Assembly: GCA_945897555.1 (NCBI GenBank)
Contig: CAMDGF010000003.1
Span: forward strand, 1 to 64,000
DNA length: 64,000 nt
DNA from: Klebsiella pneumoniae
GTDB lineage: Bacteria > Pseudomonadota > Gammaproteobacteria > Burkholderiales > UBA3065
Direction of reading: 5' to 3'
Positions 39,505-47,085 of this stretch are shown here, in pieces (position 1 is the stretch's first letter; each line of letters begins with the position of its first letter). A program made the position numbers and the translations under genes. The notes under the pieces are model-generated. The model saw only the letters and a list, made by a program, of their open reading frames with translations. It had not been told where the DNA came from and did no database searches.

Positions 39505-40485
39505 ATGACACAGGCTGTCGCTCGCGAACTCGACGACTGGCTCACCCTCAACCTGGGCCGGGGGTGCACACTCGACCAACTGCACGAATCCCTGCTGCAG
39601 GCTGGCTATGACGCCGCCTTTGCCATCGATTACCTACGTCAGCGCAGCGGTGGCGATTGGCAGCCCTCGGCCTCGGTCTTGACGCAGACCACCGTTGGCG
39701 ATGCTTCGGGGGTTGCCACTGCCACTGCCGTTGCCCTTGCCGAAGGTGGCGTGGCCACCACCGACTGCGATGCCTGTGGTGCAGCGGTACTGGCCGACCA
39801 CAGCGGCAAGCCGGCGCTCCAGGCTTGGTGGGCGCGTTGCGACGAGCTCGCTGCTGCCACGCGCGTCGACCTTGGCGACCGCATCGGGCAGATCGTTGGT
39901 CGCCATGCGCGCAATGGCATCTTCTACTTGCGAGGGGTGCTCTCGCCGGAAGAGTGTGACGCCATGATGGAAGCCTCGGCAGCGCGCATTCGCGGATCGA
40001 CCGTGGTGGATCCGACCACCGGGCAGTTCGTGCCCGACCACCGCCGGACCAGCTTCGGTACCCACTTTGAGCGAGCAGCCACTCCGGTGGTGGCTGCTGT
40101 GGAGCAGCGCCTGGCTCGTTTGTCTGGCCTGCCAGAGCCCCACGGTGAGGGCCTGCAGATCCTGCACTATCGCGTTGGTGGCGAATATCGTCCGCACTTT
40201 GACTATTTCGACCCGGCCACGCCAGGCTGTGCCCTGCAACTCAAGCACGGCGGCCAGCGGCTGCTCACCATCATCCTTTACCTGAACGATGTCGAGGGGG
40301 GCGGTGGCACGGTGTTTCCCGAGTTGGGGCTCGAGTTCCTGCCGGAAAAGGGGGCTGCCTTGATGTTCGCTTCGATGACGCGCGAGGGGGTGCTGCAGCC
40401 GCAGTCGCTGCATGGCGGCAGCCCGGTGGTCTCGGGGGTCAAGTGGATCGCGACGCGCTGGATCCGGTTGGGGGCGTACGTCTGA
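39505..40485 (+). CDS. Prolyl 4-hydroxylase-like 2OG-Fe(II) oxygenase
   Basis: This 326-residue protein has a C-terminal P4Hc domain (about 130-326) with HxD in YRPHFDYFDP, the distal iron histidine in SLHGGSPV and the 2-oxoglutarate lysine in GVKWIATRW. About 120 N-terminal residues are not part of the domain; they include a UBA-like helical stretch (LHESLLQAGYDAAFAIDYL) and a CDAC pair. ATG 39505 was chosen over GTG 39499. The substrate is unknown. Confidence 0.85.
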   Translation: MTQAVARELDDWLTLNLGRGCTLDQLHESLLQAGYDAAFAIDYLRQRSGGDWQPSASVLTQTTVGDASGVATATAVALAEGGVATTDCDACGAAVLADHSGKPALQAWWARCDELAAATRVDLGDRIGQIVGRHARNGIFYLRGVLSPEECDAMMEASAARIRGSTVVDPTTGQFVPDHRRTSFGTHFERAATPVVAAVEQRLARLSGLPEPHGEGLQILHYRVGGEYRPHFDYFDPATPGCALQLKHGGQRLLTIILYLNDVEGGGGTVFPELGLEFLPEKGAALMFASMTREGVLQPQSLHGGSPVVSGVKWIATRWIRLGAYV

Positions 40486-40567
40486 ACCGCACCTGAGCGA
40501 TATCGCGTGGGTCGTCGGGGCGCTGTGCCGAACATGACAGTGCAGACAGCAGGCGCGTGAGTACGGG

Positions 40568-40643
40568 TGGCGCCCCCGACACGGATCGAACGTGTGACCC
40601 CCTTCTTAGGAGGAAGGTGCTCTATCCACTGAGCTACGGGGGC
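40568..40643 (-). tRNA. tRNA-Arg (anticodon CCT)
   Basis: A 76-nt cloverleaf on the minus strand runs GCCCCCG...CGGGGGC-G-CCA with encoded CCA. The anticodon loop CTCCTAA gives CCT (Arg). The T-arm CGTTCGATCCG is intact. Confidence 0.96.
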
Positions 40644-40807
40644 GGCGCGCCGATTCTACCGCGACCGGTCGCCAGAACCGCTGCAGTACCCGGCGACCAA
40701 CGACCTCGGGTGTCCTCGTTCTTGCGCCCTGCTGCGCCTAAGATCTGCTTCGAAAAACACCCCCGACGGCGGCCGCCCGTGATGGCTGCTGGTGACGTGG
40801 TGAGGCT

Positions 40808-42052
40808 ATGCTCACGCTTATGACTGCGCGAGCTGGCAATGGCCTTCTGAGCCGACGGCATTTTGTTGTCGGCGGGGCGGGGCTGTTGGTGGCCACGCCG
40901 GTGGCGCTGGCCAAGCCCGATCTGCCGCCTGGCATGTCGCGGCCAGGTGGTGGCTTTGGCGTGTATGGCCAGCCGTCGCCGCATGAGAAGCACACCGCGC
41001 GGGCCATCGCCGCCAACCGCGACCTGCCAGGAAACGGCGTGTCGTGGACGCCGCTGCAGGATCTCGAGGGCATCATCACGCCATCTGGATTGCACTTTGA
41101 ACGGCACCACGGGGGCGTGCCGGAGATCGACCCGGCCATGCACCGCCTGAGCCTGCATGGAAGGGTGGGCAAGCCCATGGCGTGGACGGTGGCAGAGCTG
41201 CTGCGCTATCCACGCGTGTCGCGGCAACTCTTCATCGAGTGCGGTGGCAACAGCAATAGCCTGTGGAATGCAGTGCCAAGGCAGACCAGTGCCGGCGCCA
41301 TGCACGGGCTCGCCAGCTGCAGCGAGTGGACCGGCGTGCCGTTGCGCCTGTTGCTGGAGGAGGCCGCCGCCGACAAGGGCGCCACTTGGCTGATCGCCGA
41401 GGGTGCCGACGCCGGCGGCCTGCACCTGAGCATCCCCATGCACAAGGCGCTGGACGATTGCATGGTGGCACTTTGGCAGAACGGCGAGCGGCTGCGTCCC
41501 GAGCAGGGCTATCCCATGCGCCTCGTGGTGCCTGGCTGGGAGGGCGTGACGCATGTGAAGTGGTTGCACCGCCTCGAGTTGGCCCGCGAGCCGGCCATGA
41601 GCCGCTTTGAGACCGGCCGCTACACCGACCTGCTGCCGAGCGGCAAGGCGCGGCAGTTCAGCTTTGTCATCGAGCCCAAGTCGGTGATCACCAACCCCTC
41701 GCCAGGCCAGCTGCTGCGTGACCACGGCGTGTACCAGATCAGCGGGCTGGCCTGGAGCGGGCGGGGCGCCGTGCGCAAGGTCGAGGTCTCGGCCGACGGT
41801 GGCAAGACTTGGGCGCTGGCGGCACTGGACGGCCCGGTGCAGAGGCAATGCTTCACACGTTTTCGCATCCCCTGGCGGTGGCGGGCCCAGGCTGCGTTGC
41901 TCAAGAGCCGGGTCACCGATGACACGGGCGCAACCCAGCCTGAGCGCGCAGCATTGGTGGCTGATCGCGGTCGGCATGGCGAGTTTCACTTCAATGGCAT
42001 CGTCTGCTGGGCGGTGGACGAGGATGGCGAGGTGAGCCATGTGTATGCGTAG
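40808..42052 (+). CDS. soxC: Sulfite dehydrogenase molybdopterin subunit SoxC
   Basis: This 414-residue molybdoenzyme has a Tat-like signal (LSRRHFVVGGAGLLVA), a sulfite-oxidase molybdopterin domain with the Mo-ligand cysteine in FIECGGNSNS (near residue 145), and a Mo-co dimerisation domain (EVSADGGKTWALAALDG). It oxidises sulfite or sulfane sulfur in the periplasm, passing electrons to the cytochrome encoded next. ATG 40820 is an alternative start. No soxXYZAB genes are in the window. Confidence 0.9.
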   Translation: MLTLMTARAGNGLLSRRHFVVGGAGLLVATPVALAKPDLPPGMSRPGGGFGVYGQPSPHEKHTARAIAANRDLPGNGVSWTPLQDLEGIITPSGLHFERHHGGVPEIDPAMHRLSLHGRVGKPMAWTVAELLRYPRVSRQLFIECGGNSNSLWNAVPRQTSAGAMHGLASCSEWTGVPLRLLLEEAAADKGATWLIAEGADAGGLHLSIPMHKALDDCMVALWQNGERLRPEQGYPMRLVVPGWEGVTHVKWLHRLELAREPAMSRFETGRYTDLLPSGKARQFSFVIEPKSVITNPSPGQLLRDHGVYQISGLAWSGRGAVRKVEVSADGGKTWALAALDGPVQRQCFTRFRIPWRWRAQAALLKSRVTDDTGATQPERAALVADRGRHGEFHFNGIVCWAVDEDGEVSHVYA

Positions 42053-42578
42053 GGTGGCCGTAGCCTGTGCGCTCGCGCTGACCGCCAGCGCGCAGGCCAC
42101 CGACCTCGCCCACGAGCTGCCGCATACGCCGCTGGGCAAGCCGCTATCGGTCACCCATGTGCCGACCATCTGGCCGGATGGCCGGGGCCTCCCGGCCGGA
42201 CAGGGCAGCGTGGCCGGTGGCGAGCGTCTCTATGTCGAGCAATGCCAAGCTTGTCATGGCGAGCGCGGCACCGGCGGCAGCGGTGGGCATCTGGCCGGGC
42301 GCAGTGCCCTGGCGGGTCCCGATCCGGACCGGACGGTGGCCAATTACTGGCCCCACGCCACCACGGTGTTTGATTACATCCGCCGCGCCATGCCGCCGCA
42401 GGCGCCGTGGTCTCTCTCCCCCGACGACACCTACGCGCTCACGGCCTATGTGCTGCATCTGGGCGGCCTATTGCCAGCCGATGCGGTGCTGGACGCCCAG
42501 AGCCTTGCCACGGTGCGCATGCCCAACCGAGAGGGTTTTGTGCCCTCCGGCGAGGCACGAGAGGCGGGCGCACGATAG
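42039..42578 (+). CDS. SoxD-like single-haem cytochrome c
   Basis: This secreted protein of about 179 residues has a signal peptide (AVACALALTASAQA) and one haem site CQACHG (near residue 69), with a likely distal methionine in RRAMPPQAPW. The start (ATG 42039 or 42045) lies inside the last codons of soxC, so the two are translationally coupled. At half the length of classical diheme SoxD, it is the short version found as partner of SoxC-type sulfite dehydrogenases. Confidence 0.85.
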   Translation: MCMRRVAVACALALTASAQATDLAHELPHTPLGKPLSVTHVPTIWPDGRGLPAGQGSVAGGERLYVEQCQACHGERGTGGSGGHLAGRSALAGPDPDRTVANYWPHATTVFDYIRRAMPPQAPWSLSPDDTYALTAYVLHLGGLLPADAVLDAQSLATVRMPNREGFVPSGEAREAGAR

Positions 42579-42588
42579 CCGACCTTCC

Positions 42589-42617
42589 TTTACAAGCGCC
42601 CCTTGAGTCGGTATATT
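42589..42617 (+). promoter_or_regulatory. Sigma-70 promoter of the tRNA-Ala/tRNA-Glu operon
   Basis: TTTACA (42589-42594) and TATATT (42612-42617) are separated by exactly 17 bp, and tRNA(Ala) begins 13 bp after the -10 box. Confidence 0.8.
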
Positions 42618-42629
42618 CCGGCCCTCTCT

Positions 42630-42705
<76 letters not shown>

Positions 42706-42717
42706 GACGATCAAGAA

Positions 42718-42793
42718 GTCCCCATCGTCTAGAGGCCTAGGACATCGCCCTTTCACGGCGGTAACCGGGGTTCGAATCCCCGTGGGGACGCCA
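42718..42793 (+). tRNA. tRNA-Glu (anticodon TTC)
   Basis: A 76-nt cloverleaf runs GTCCCCATCGTCTAGAGG...TGGGGAC-G-CCA with encoded CCA. The anticodon loop CTTTCAC gives TTC (Glu). In a phototroph this tRNA also supplies glutamate if tetrapyrroles are made by the C5 route. A terminator follows. Confidence 0.97.
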
Positions 42794-42803
42794 GTAGCAC
42801 CAG

Positions 42804-42835
42804 ACGGCTCGCAGAAATGCGGGCCGTTTGTTTTT
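42804..42835 (+). terminator. Intrinsic terminator after tRNA-Glu
   Basis: A 10-bp stem (ACGGCTCGCA with TGCGGGCCGT, one G-T pair) closes a GAAA tetraloop and is followed by TTGTTTTT. Confidence 0.9.
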
Positions 42836-42923
42836 CTGCGTTGATTGATCGCTTGAGTGCCGACTGCACCGCCTGCTGTTGACGTGGACGATAGCTCGAC
42901 AAATGGTCGAAGGTAAGCAATAG

Positions 42924-42937
42924 TTGATATCGATTAA
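42924..42937. promoter_or_regulatory. FNR/FnrL-like box upstream of the winged-helix gene
   Basis: TTGAT-ATCG-ATTAA matches the FNR consensus TTGAT-N4-ATCAA at nine of ten positions. It lies about 150 bp before the winged-helix gene start, in AT-rich DNA, and would fit oxygen control of this photosynthesis-linked locus. Confidence 0.45.
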
Positions 42938-43087
42938 AAAGGGCGAGTTTATGTGCTTCGATTTGCCATTGTTGTGTTATGGTTTTTACTTAGGCCGGTA
43001 TGACTCATGCGCAAGCCGAGATTCGTGAGGGCTACCAGCCCCAGACAGCTTTCATGCACTCTGCCCTCGCCAACAGGATCCAAGCAC

Positions 43088-43447
43088 ATGAAAACCAGAT
43101 TCAGCCCTCAGTCCCAGTCCTTCGTGCAGCTGGTCACTCTGCTGCACGAGTTCTACGCTGATGCTCCGGCCGGCGCGCGGGATCTGGATGATCTGCTCGC
43201 CTACATCTGTGGGCAGAATGCCGCTGGCAGACACTTGCGATCGACCGACCTTGTGCGCATGCAGCGCTTTGGCACCTTGCCTACACTCACCGCCAAGATC
43301 CACAAGCTCATCGAGCTCGGTCTGATTGTGCAGTCCATCCACGAAGACCGTCGCGAGAAGCATCTGGAGGCAACGCCGGCTGCTGAGCGCTTGCTGCGCA
43401 GCCGCTTCGACATGCTCGGCAAGGCGGGCCTGCTCGCCGCCTCCTAA
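43088..43447 (+). CDS. Winged-helix (MarR-like) regulator next to the puc operon
   Basis: This 119-residue protein looks like a winged helix-turn-helix regulator. Helices around RDLDDLLAYICGQ and the recognition-type segment LVRMQRFGTLPTLTAKIHKLIELGL are followed by a wing (SIHEDRREKHLEATPAAERLL). ATG 43088 is preferred; an in-frame ATG at 43007 adds 27 low-complexity residues. It lies directly upstream of the puc promoter in the same direction, so a role in regulating light-harvesting genes is a plausible inference. I do not recognise an orthologue name. Confidence 0.75.
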   Translation: MKTRFSPQSQSFVQLVTLLHEFYADAPAGARDLDDLLAYICGQNAAGRHLRSTDLVRMQRFGTLPTLTAKIHKLIELGLIVQSIHEDRREKHLEATPAAERLLRSRFDMLGKAGLLAAS

Positions 43448-43449
43448 GG

Positions 43450-43468
43450 GCAGCGCCGCAGGCGCTGC
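43450..43468 (+). other. Hairpin after the winged-helix gene
   Basis: GCAGCGCC-GCA-GGCGCTGC is a perfect 8-bp stem 2 bp after the stop codon. No T-run follows, so it may be a weak or Rho-assisted terminator. Confidence 0.4.
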
Positions 43469-43574
43469 GTCTGCTGACGGGCTTGGCCCTGACGGCCACC
43501 GCTGGCCGCTCAAAGCTCTGCGCATGGCGCTTGGCATGGCCCGCCGTGCGTGTGGATGGCAAAAAACAAAAAAG

Positions 43575-43592
43575 TGTCTCGAATAGTTGACA
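43575..43592. promoter_or_regulatory. PpsR/CrtJ operator overlapping the puc -35 box
   Basis: TGTC-TCGAATAGTT-GACA fits the PpsR/CrtJ consensus TGTC-N10-GACA exactly. Its right half is part of TTGACA (43587-43592), a perfect sigma-70 -35 hexamer, so binding would block the promoter. pucB starts about 130 bp downstream. PpsR is the aerobic repressor of photosynthesis genes in purple bacteria. Confidence 0.7.
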
Positions 43593-43593
43593 T

Positions 43594-43616
43594 TAGACAG
43601 TGTCATCTAGACAGTG
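43594..43616. repeat. Direct repeat TAGACAGTG in the puc control region
   Basis: TAGACAGTG occurs at 43594 and again at 43608, 14 bp apart, immediately downstream of the PpsR box. Together with the TGTC half-site at 43601-43604 it could be a second regulator site or a spacing variant. Confidence 0.5.
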
Positions 43617-43720
43617 ATGCTCGCAGCGCTCGGTTCCAGCTGTCATTGGCGTTGCAAAAGAAGCACTTGGAAGGCCTTCGTGCGGGCTTAGCACGATCGG
43701 AACCATCAGGAGGAAGGACT

Positions 43721-43867
43721 ATGTCTGAAAAAGTAGGGCTGACTGGCCTGACCGAAGCCGAGTCCGAGGAACTTCACCGTAACCTCATCCAGGGTACTCA
43801 GTTCTTCGGGATGATCGCCGCTCTGGCGCATCTGCTCGCTTACATCTATACGCCCTGGCTGGGCTGA
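43721..43867 (+). CDS. pucB: Light-harvesting 2 beta subunit
   Basis: This 48-residue antenna polypeptide has the LH beta hallmark [17 protein letters not shown], one membrane span and the B850 bacteriochlorophyll-binding histidine in [10 protein letters not shown]. It ends in YTPWLG. LH1 beta chains normally end in WRPW, so this is LH2. AGGAGGAAGG lies just upstream of ATG 43721. It assembles with PucA into the peripheral antenna ring in the photosynthetic membrane, and pucA follows after 10 bp. The frame is open upstream to 43550, but nothing there resembles an antenna. Confidence 0.95.
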   Translation: MSEKVGLTGLTEAESEELHRNLIQGTQFFGMIAALAHLLAYIYTPWLG

Positions 43868-43877
43868 GGAGACCGCC

Positions 43878-44051
43878 ATGATCTACGGAAAGATGTGGAC
43901 AGTGGTCAAGCCGACCGTCGGCGTGCCCATTCTTATCGGCGCCGTCGCGGTGGGTTCGTTCGCCGTGCACCTAGCCATCACCACTCACACCACCTGGGTG
44001 TCCAAGTTTCTCAATGGTGAGCCGATCAATACGGCCTCCGCATCCAGTTGA
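43878..44051 (+). CDS. pucA: Light-harvesting 2 alpha subunit, B800-820-type signature
   Basis: This 57-residue antenna polypeptide begins [17 protein letters not shown]. It has one span and the bacteriochlorophyll-binding His31 in [11 protein letters not shown]. Aligned without gaps to the classical LH2 alpha chain, positions 44 and 45 are Phe and Leu (SKFLNG) instead of Tyr-Trp. Loss of these hydrogen bonds to the B850 acetyl groups is the known cause of the blue shift to about 820 nm in LH3. The gene is co-transcribed with pucB and followed by a strong hairpin. Confidence 0.95.
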   Translation: MIYGKMWTVVKPTVGVPILIGAVAVGSFAVHLAITTHTTWVSKFLNGEPINTASASS

Positions 44052-44068
44052 AGTGAGGTATCGGGCAC

Positions 44069-44093
44069 CGGTGGTCGGCCTCGCCGACCACCG
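44069..44093 (+). other. Strong hairpin after pucBA, likely mRNA-stabilising
   Basis: CGGTGGTCGGC-CTC-GCCGACCACCG is a perfect 11-bp stem, 17 bp after the pucA stop. It lacks a T-tract. Stems at this position in puf and puc operons protect the short antenna mRNA and set the excess of antenna over downstream gene products. Confidence 0.75.
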
Positions 44094-44181
44094 TCCCGTT
44101 CTGTTTCGTGGGCCCAGCTTCGTGCGCCACGGGCCCCAACCCTCGCCGGCGCCTCTGCCGTCGGTGATCCGGGGATAGGTC

Positions 44182-45576
44182 ATGGCCCGACTGAGTCGCA
44201 GCTTGGTGAAGGGGTGGGCCCATCTCGGCACCCGCTTCCTGCCATTCGCCGATGCGGCCTCGCCCGATGTGCCCCTCTCGAGGCTGTTGCGGCTGTCCCT
44301 GTTCCAGGTGTCCTGCGGCATGGCCATGGTGCTACTGATGGGCACCCTCAACCGCGTCATGATCGTCGAGCTCCACGTGCCGGCGGCGCTGGTCGCGGTC
44401 ATGGTCTCTTTGCCGATCGTCTTTGCGCCGTTGAGAGCCCTGATCGGCTACCGGTCCGACACCTACCGTTCCGCCCTCGGCTGGAAGCGCGTGCCTTTCA
44501 TCTGGCGCGGTAGCCTGATCCAGTTCGGCGGCTTTGCCGTGATGCCGTTCGCACTTCTGGTGCTGGCGGGTGCCGGGCAATCCGCCCACTACGCGCCTTG
44601 GGTGGGGCAGGTGGCGGCTGGCATCGCTTTTCTTCTGGTCGGGGCTGGCGTGCATACCGTGCAGACGGTGGGGCTGGCATTGGCCACCGATCTCGTCCCG
44701 GAGGAAGACCAGCCCAAAGTGGTCGGCCTCATGTATGTCATGTTGCTGGTGGGCATGATGTTGAGTGCGATGGTCTTTGGCATATTGCTGATCGATTATT
44801 CGCCGGGCCAACTGGTGCGCGTGATACAGGGCGCAGCGGTGGTCACGCTGGTTCTCAATGTCGTGGCGATGTGGAAGCAGGAGGCACGCGACCCAGACCG
44901 GCACAAACCGAGGCCTCCCGCATCGGATGTCGATTTTCAGGATGCGTGGGCGGTGTTCCGCCGCGGCCCCGACGCGCTGCGGCGCCTCCTCATCGTCGGC
45001 CTTGGCACTGCTGCCTTCAGCATGGAGGACGTGCTGCTCGAGCCATACGGTGGCGAGATCCTGAGCATGTCGGTGAGCGATACCACGCTCCTCACGGCCA
45101 CGCTGTCGGCCGGGGGCTTGTGCGGATTCTGGCTCGCTTCGGTGGTGTTGGGCCGCGGTTACGACGCATTCCGCATGGCCACCATCGGGGCTGTGACGGG
45201 CTTGCCAGCCTTTACCCTGGTGATCGCCGCCGCACCTCTCGGATCACCCGTGTGGTTCGGCGCAGGCGTTCTGTTGATCGGCTTTGGTGCCGGCTTGTTT
45301 GGTCATGGCACCCTTACCGCCACCATGCGCGCCGCGCCGCGCGATCAGATCGGTCTTGCGCTGGGCGCGTGGGGCGCAGTACAGGCAACTGCCGCTGGCG
45401 TTGCTGTGGGTCTGGGCGGTATTCTGCGCGACGCGTACGCTGCAGCATCCGAGCCCGTGCTCGGCTATGTATTCGTCTACAGCCTTGAGCTGTTTCTATT
45501 GGTTCTGACGATCACCGTGATGGCTCCGCTCGCAGGTTGGCGCCGGGGCCTCGCAACCCGCAACCAGGCAGCATGA
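44182..45576 (+). CDS. pucC: PucC/LhaA-type BCD-family MFS protein
   Basis: This 464-residue membrane protein has about 12 spans and BCD-family features: LFQVSCGMAMVLLMGTLNRVMIVEL, then RALIGYRSDTYRSALGWKRVPFIW, and FSMEDVLLEPYGGEILSMSV. PucC-family proteins help assemble LH2 or supply bacteriochlorophyll. It follows pucBA, which favours PucC over LhaA. Two small reading frames overlap or follow its stop, the second of which is annotated. Confidence 0.93.
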   Translation: MARLSRSLVKGWAHLGTRFLPFADAASPDVPLSRLLRLSLFQVSCGMAMVLLMGTLNRVMIVELHVPAALVAVMVSLPIVFAPLRALIGYRSDTYRSALGWKRVPFIWRGSLIQFGGFAVMPFALLVLAGAGQSAHYAPWVGQVAAGIAFLLVGAGVHTVQTVGLALATDLVPEEDQPKVVGLMYVMLLVGMMLSAMVFGILLIDYSPGQLVRVIQGAAVVTLVLNVVAMWKQEARDPDRHKPRPPASDVDFQDAWAVFRRGPDALRRLLIVGLGTAAFSMEDVLLEPYGGEILSMSVSDTTLLTATLSAGGLCGFWLASVVLGRGYDAFRMATIGAVTGLPAFTLVIAAAPLGSPVWFGAGVLLIGFGAGLFGHGTLTATMRAAPRDQIGLALGAWGAVQATAAGVAVGLGGILRDAYAAASEPVLGYVFVYSLELFLLVLTITVMAPLAGWRRGLATRNQAA

Positions 45577-45598
45577 ACAACACAAAGAGGAGAACCGC

Positions 45599-45688
45599 AT
45601 GACTTTGACCACCTGGATCATGATTCTTTGGGTCATCATCGTGGCCCGCCTGATCGGCTCGAGCTACGCCAAGCGCTCTGGCCGGTGA
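45599..45688 (+). CDS. 29-residue single-span membrane peptide of the puc operon
   Basis: A very small frame encodes MTLTTWIMILWVIIVARLIG and a basic tail (YAKRSGR): one hydrophobic span with a positive-inside C-terminus. AGAGGAG lies 8 bp upstream of ATG 45599. It starts 22 bp after pucC and is followed by an intrinsic terminator, so it is the last cistron of the puc transcript. Spacing, ribosome binding site and composition support a real gene. It could be an accessory LH2 or assembly subunit; I know no named family. Confidence 0.7.
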   Translation: MTLTTWIMILWVIIVARLIGSSYAKRSGR

Positions 45689-45734
45689 GCCCATCGGTCC
45701 GGGCATTGCGTGCCGGATCGTGCAACACAGCAGG

Positions 45735-45759
45735 CGGGCCCTCGGGGCCCGTTTGTTTT
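45735..45759 (+). terminator. Intrinsic terminator of the puc operon
   Basis: CGGGCCC-TCG-GGGCCCG forms a perfect 7-bp stem followed by TTTGTTTT. Confidence 0.9.
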
Positions 45760-45879
45760 GTCATACCTTGTGCATAATCGGCGTCGGCCGTTGCGGGGCG
45801 TGATGCCGTGTAAACATTTGCCTCAAGCAATCTGGGCTTTTGGCCGATAACCCCCCACGATTTTCATTCTGGCGGATCC

Positions 45880-47067
45880 GTGTCCTCACCCCGTTCGATC
45901 GACGTCTTAGTGATTATCCTGCAGGTTCTCGTCACAGCCGTTGCGCTGGCGTGGCTCGCGCTCTCCGGCGAGACGGTCTCGCTTGTCGCCGCTCAGGCGG
46001 TGCTGGCTTCATTGCTCCTGATCTCTGTGCTGCTGTTGCTACGCAGCCTCTCGAAGGCCGCGCCGGCGAGCGCGCCAGCCGTTGCTGTGGCAACGCCCCT
46101 TGACCTTTCGCGCCCAGCCGAGGGGTTCGGTGAGCTGGCCGCCCAGATCCAACGCAGCAGCGACGAACTGAGGCAGGTCCAGTCGACGATGCATAGCGCT
46201 GTGGCCTCCTTGAGTCGTGGCTTCGAAGAGATCGCCGACCACGCCCGCCGCGAGACGGGCGACGTCGCCATGGGCGAGCACCGCATCACCCACGAGCGGT
46301 TTGCCGAAGAGACCTCTGCCATCCTGCGAAAGCTGGTCGGGAACATCGTCGGTGGTGTCGAGCGCAGCACTACGATGATCGAGCGCATGGGCTCGATGCG
46401 CGAGCAGATCGGCGATGTCAACCGCATCCTGATCGAGATCGAGGCCATCGCCTCGCAGACCAATCTGTTGGCACTCAACGCCGCCATCGAGGCTGCACGC
46501 GCCGGTGAGGCCGGGCGTGGCTTCGCGGTGGTGGCCGACGAGGTGCGCGCGCTGTCGAGCCGCACGCAGACCTTTAGCCGCGAGATCCGCCAACGCAGCG
46601 TGGCGATCGAGCAGTCGGTCGACCAGGCGGTGCAGAGCAGCACGTCGATGGCTGCGAGCGACCGGGCACTCGCCGACGACAGCAGCAGCCACCTCGATGG
46701 CCTGTTGCGCATGATGTCCGATCTCAGCGATCAGCGCCGGGCCGAGGAGGCTGCGCAGCAGGCGCAGATGCAGGCCCAGGTGGCAAGGACCACCGACGCC
46801 GCGGCCGTCGCCATGCAGTTCCAGGACATCGCCAGCCAGCTCATCGACCATGTGCATCGCCGCGTGGACGCCGCCAAAGCTCTTTCGGAGGCTCTGCAGG
46901 CCCTCACCGATCGACTCGCAGTGGGTGGTGCGGCGGATGAGGCCGCTCTCGAAGACGCGCTGGCGCGCGTCGGGCAGTCGGTCGCCCGCTCACGGGAGGC
47001 CACGGCGCACTGCCCTGTCAGCAGTCAGGTGGCCAGTCTGACCACCGGTTCGGTCGATCTCTTCTAG
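45880..47067 (+). CDS. Methyl-accepting chemotaxis protein without sensor domain
   Basis: This 395-residue protein has two adjacent spans (residues 8-28 and 33-55) with almost no periplasmic loop, then an MCP signalling domain with the tip [23 protein letters not shown]. There is no HAMP or ligand-binding domain, so it may sense membrane or cytoplasmic cues. GTG 45880 is used. It heads the che operon, 18 bp before cheY. Confidence 0.88.
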   Translation: MSSPRSIDVLVIILQVLVTAVALAWLALSGETVSLVAAQAVLASLLLISVLLLLRSLSKAAPASAPAVAVATPLDLSRPAEGFGELAAQIQRSSDELRQVQSTMHSAVASLSRGFEEIADHARRETGDVAMGEHRITHERFAEETSAILRKLVGNIVGGVERSTTMIERMGSMREQIGDVNRILIEIEAIASQTNLLALNAAIEAARAGEAGRGFAVVADEVRALSSRTQTFSREIRQRSVAIEQSVDQAVQSSTSMAASDRALADDSSSHLDGLLRMMSDLSDQRRAEEAAQQAQMQAQVARTTDAAAVAMQFQDIASQLIDHVHRRVDAAKALSEALQALTDRLAVGGAADEAALEDALARVGQSVARSREATAHCPVSSQVASLTTGSVDLF

Positions 47068-47085
47068 GTTCGGAGACATTTACGC

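Noticed and set aside
45574-45603. Nine-codon frame ATGAACAAC... overlapping the pucC stop
   Set aside because: It is too short, has no ribosome binding site of its own, and its end overlaps the start of the better supported 29-residue peptide.
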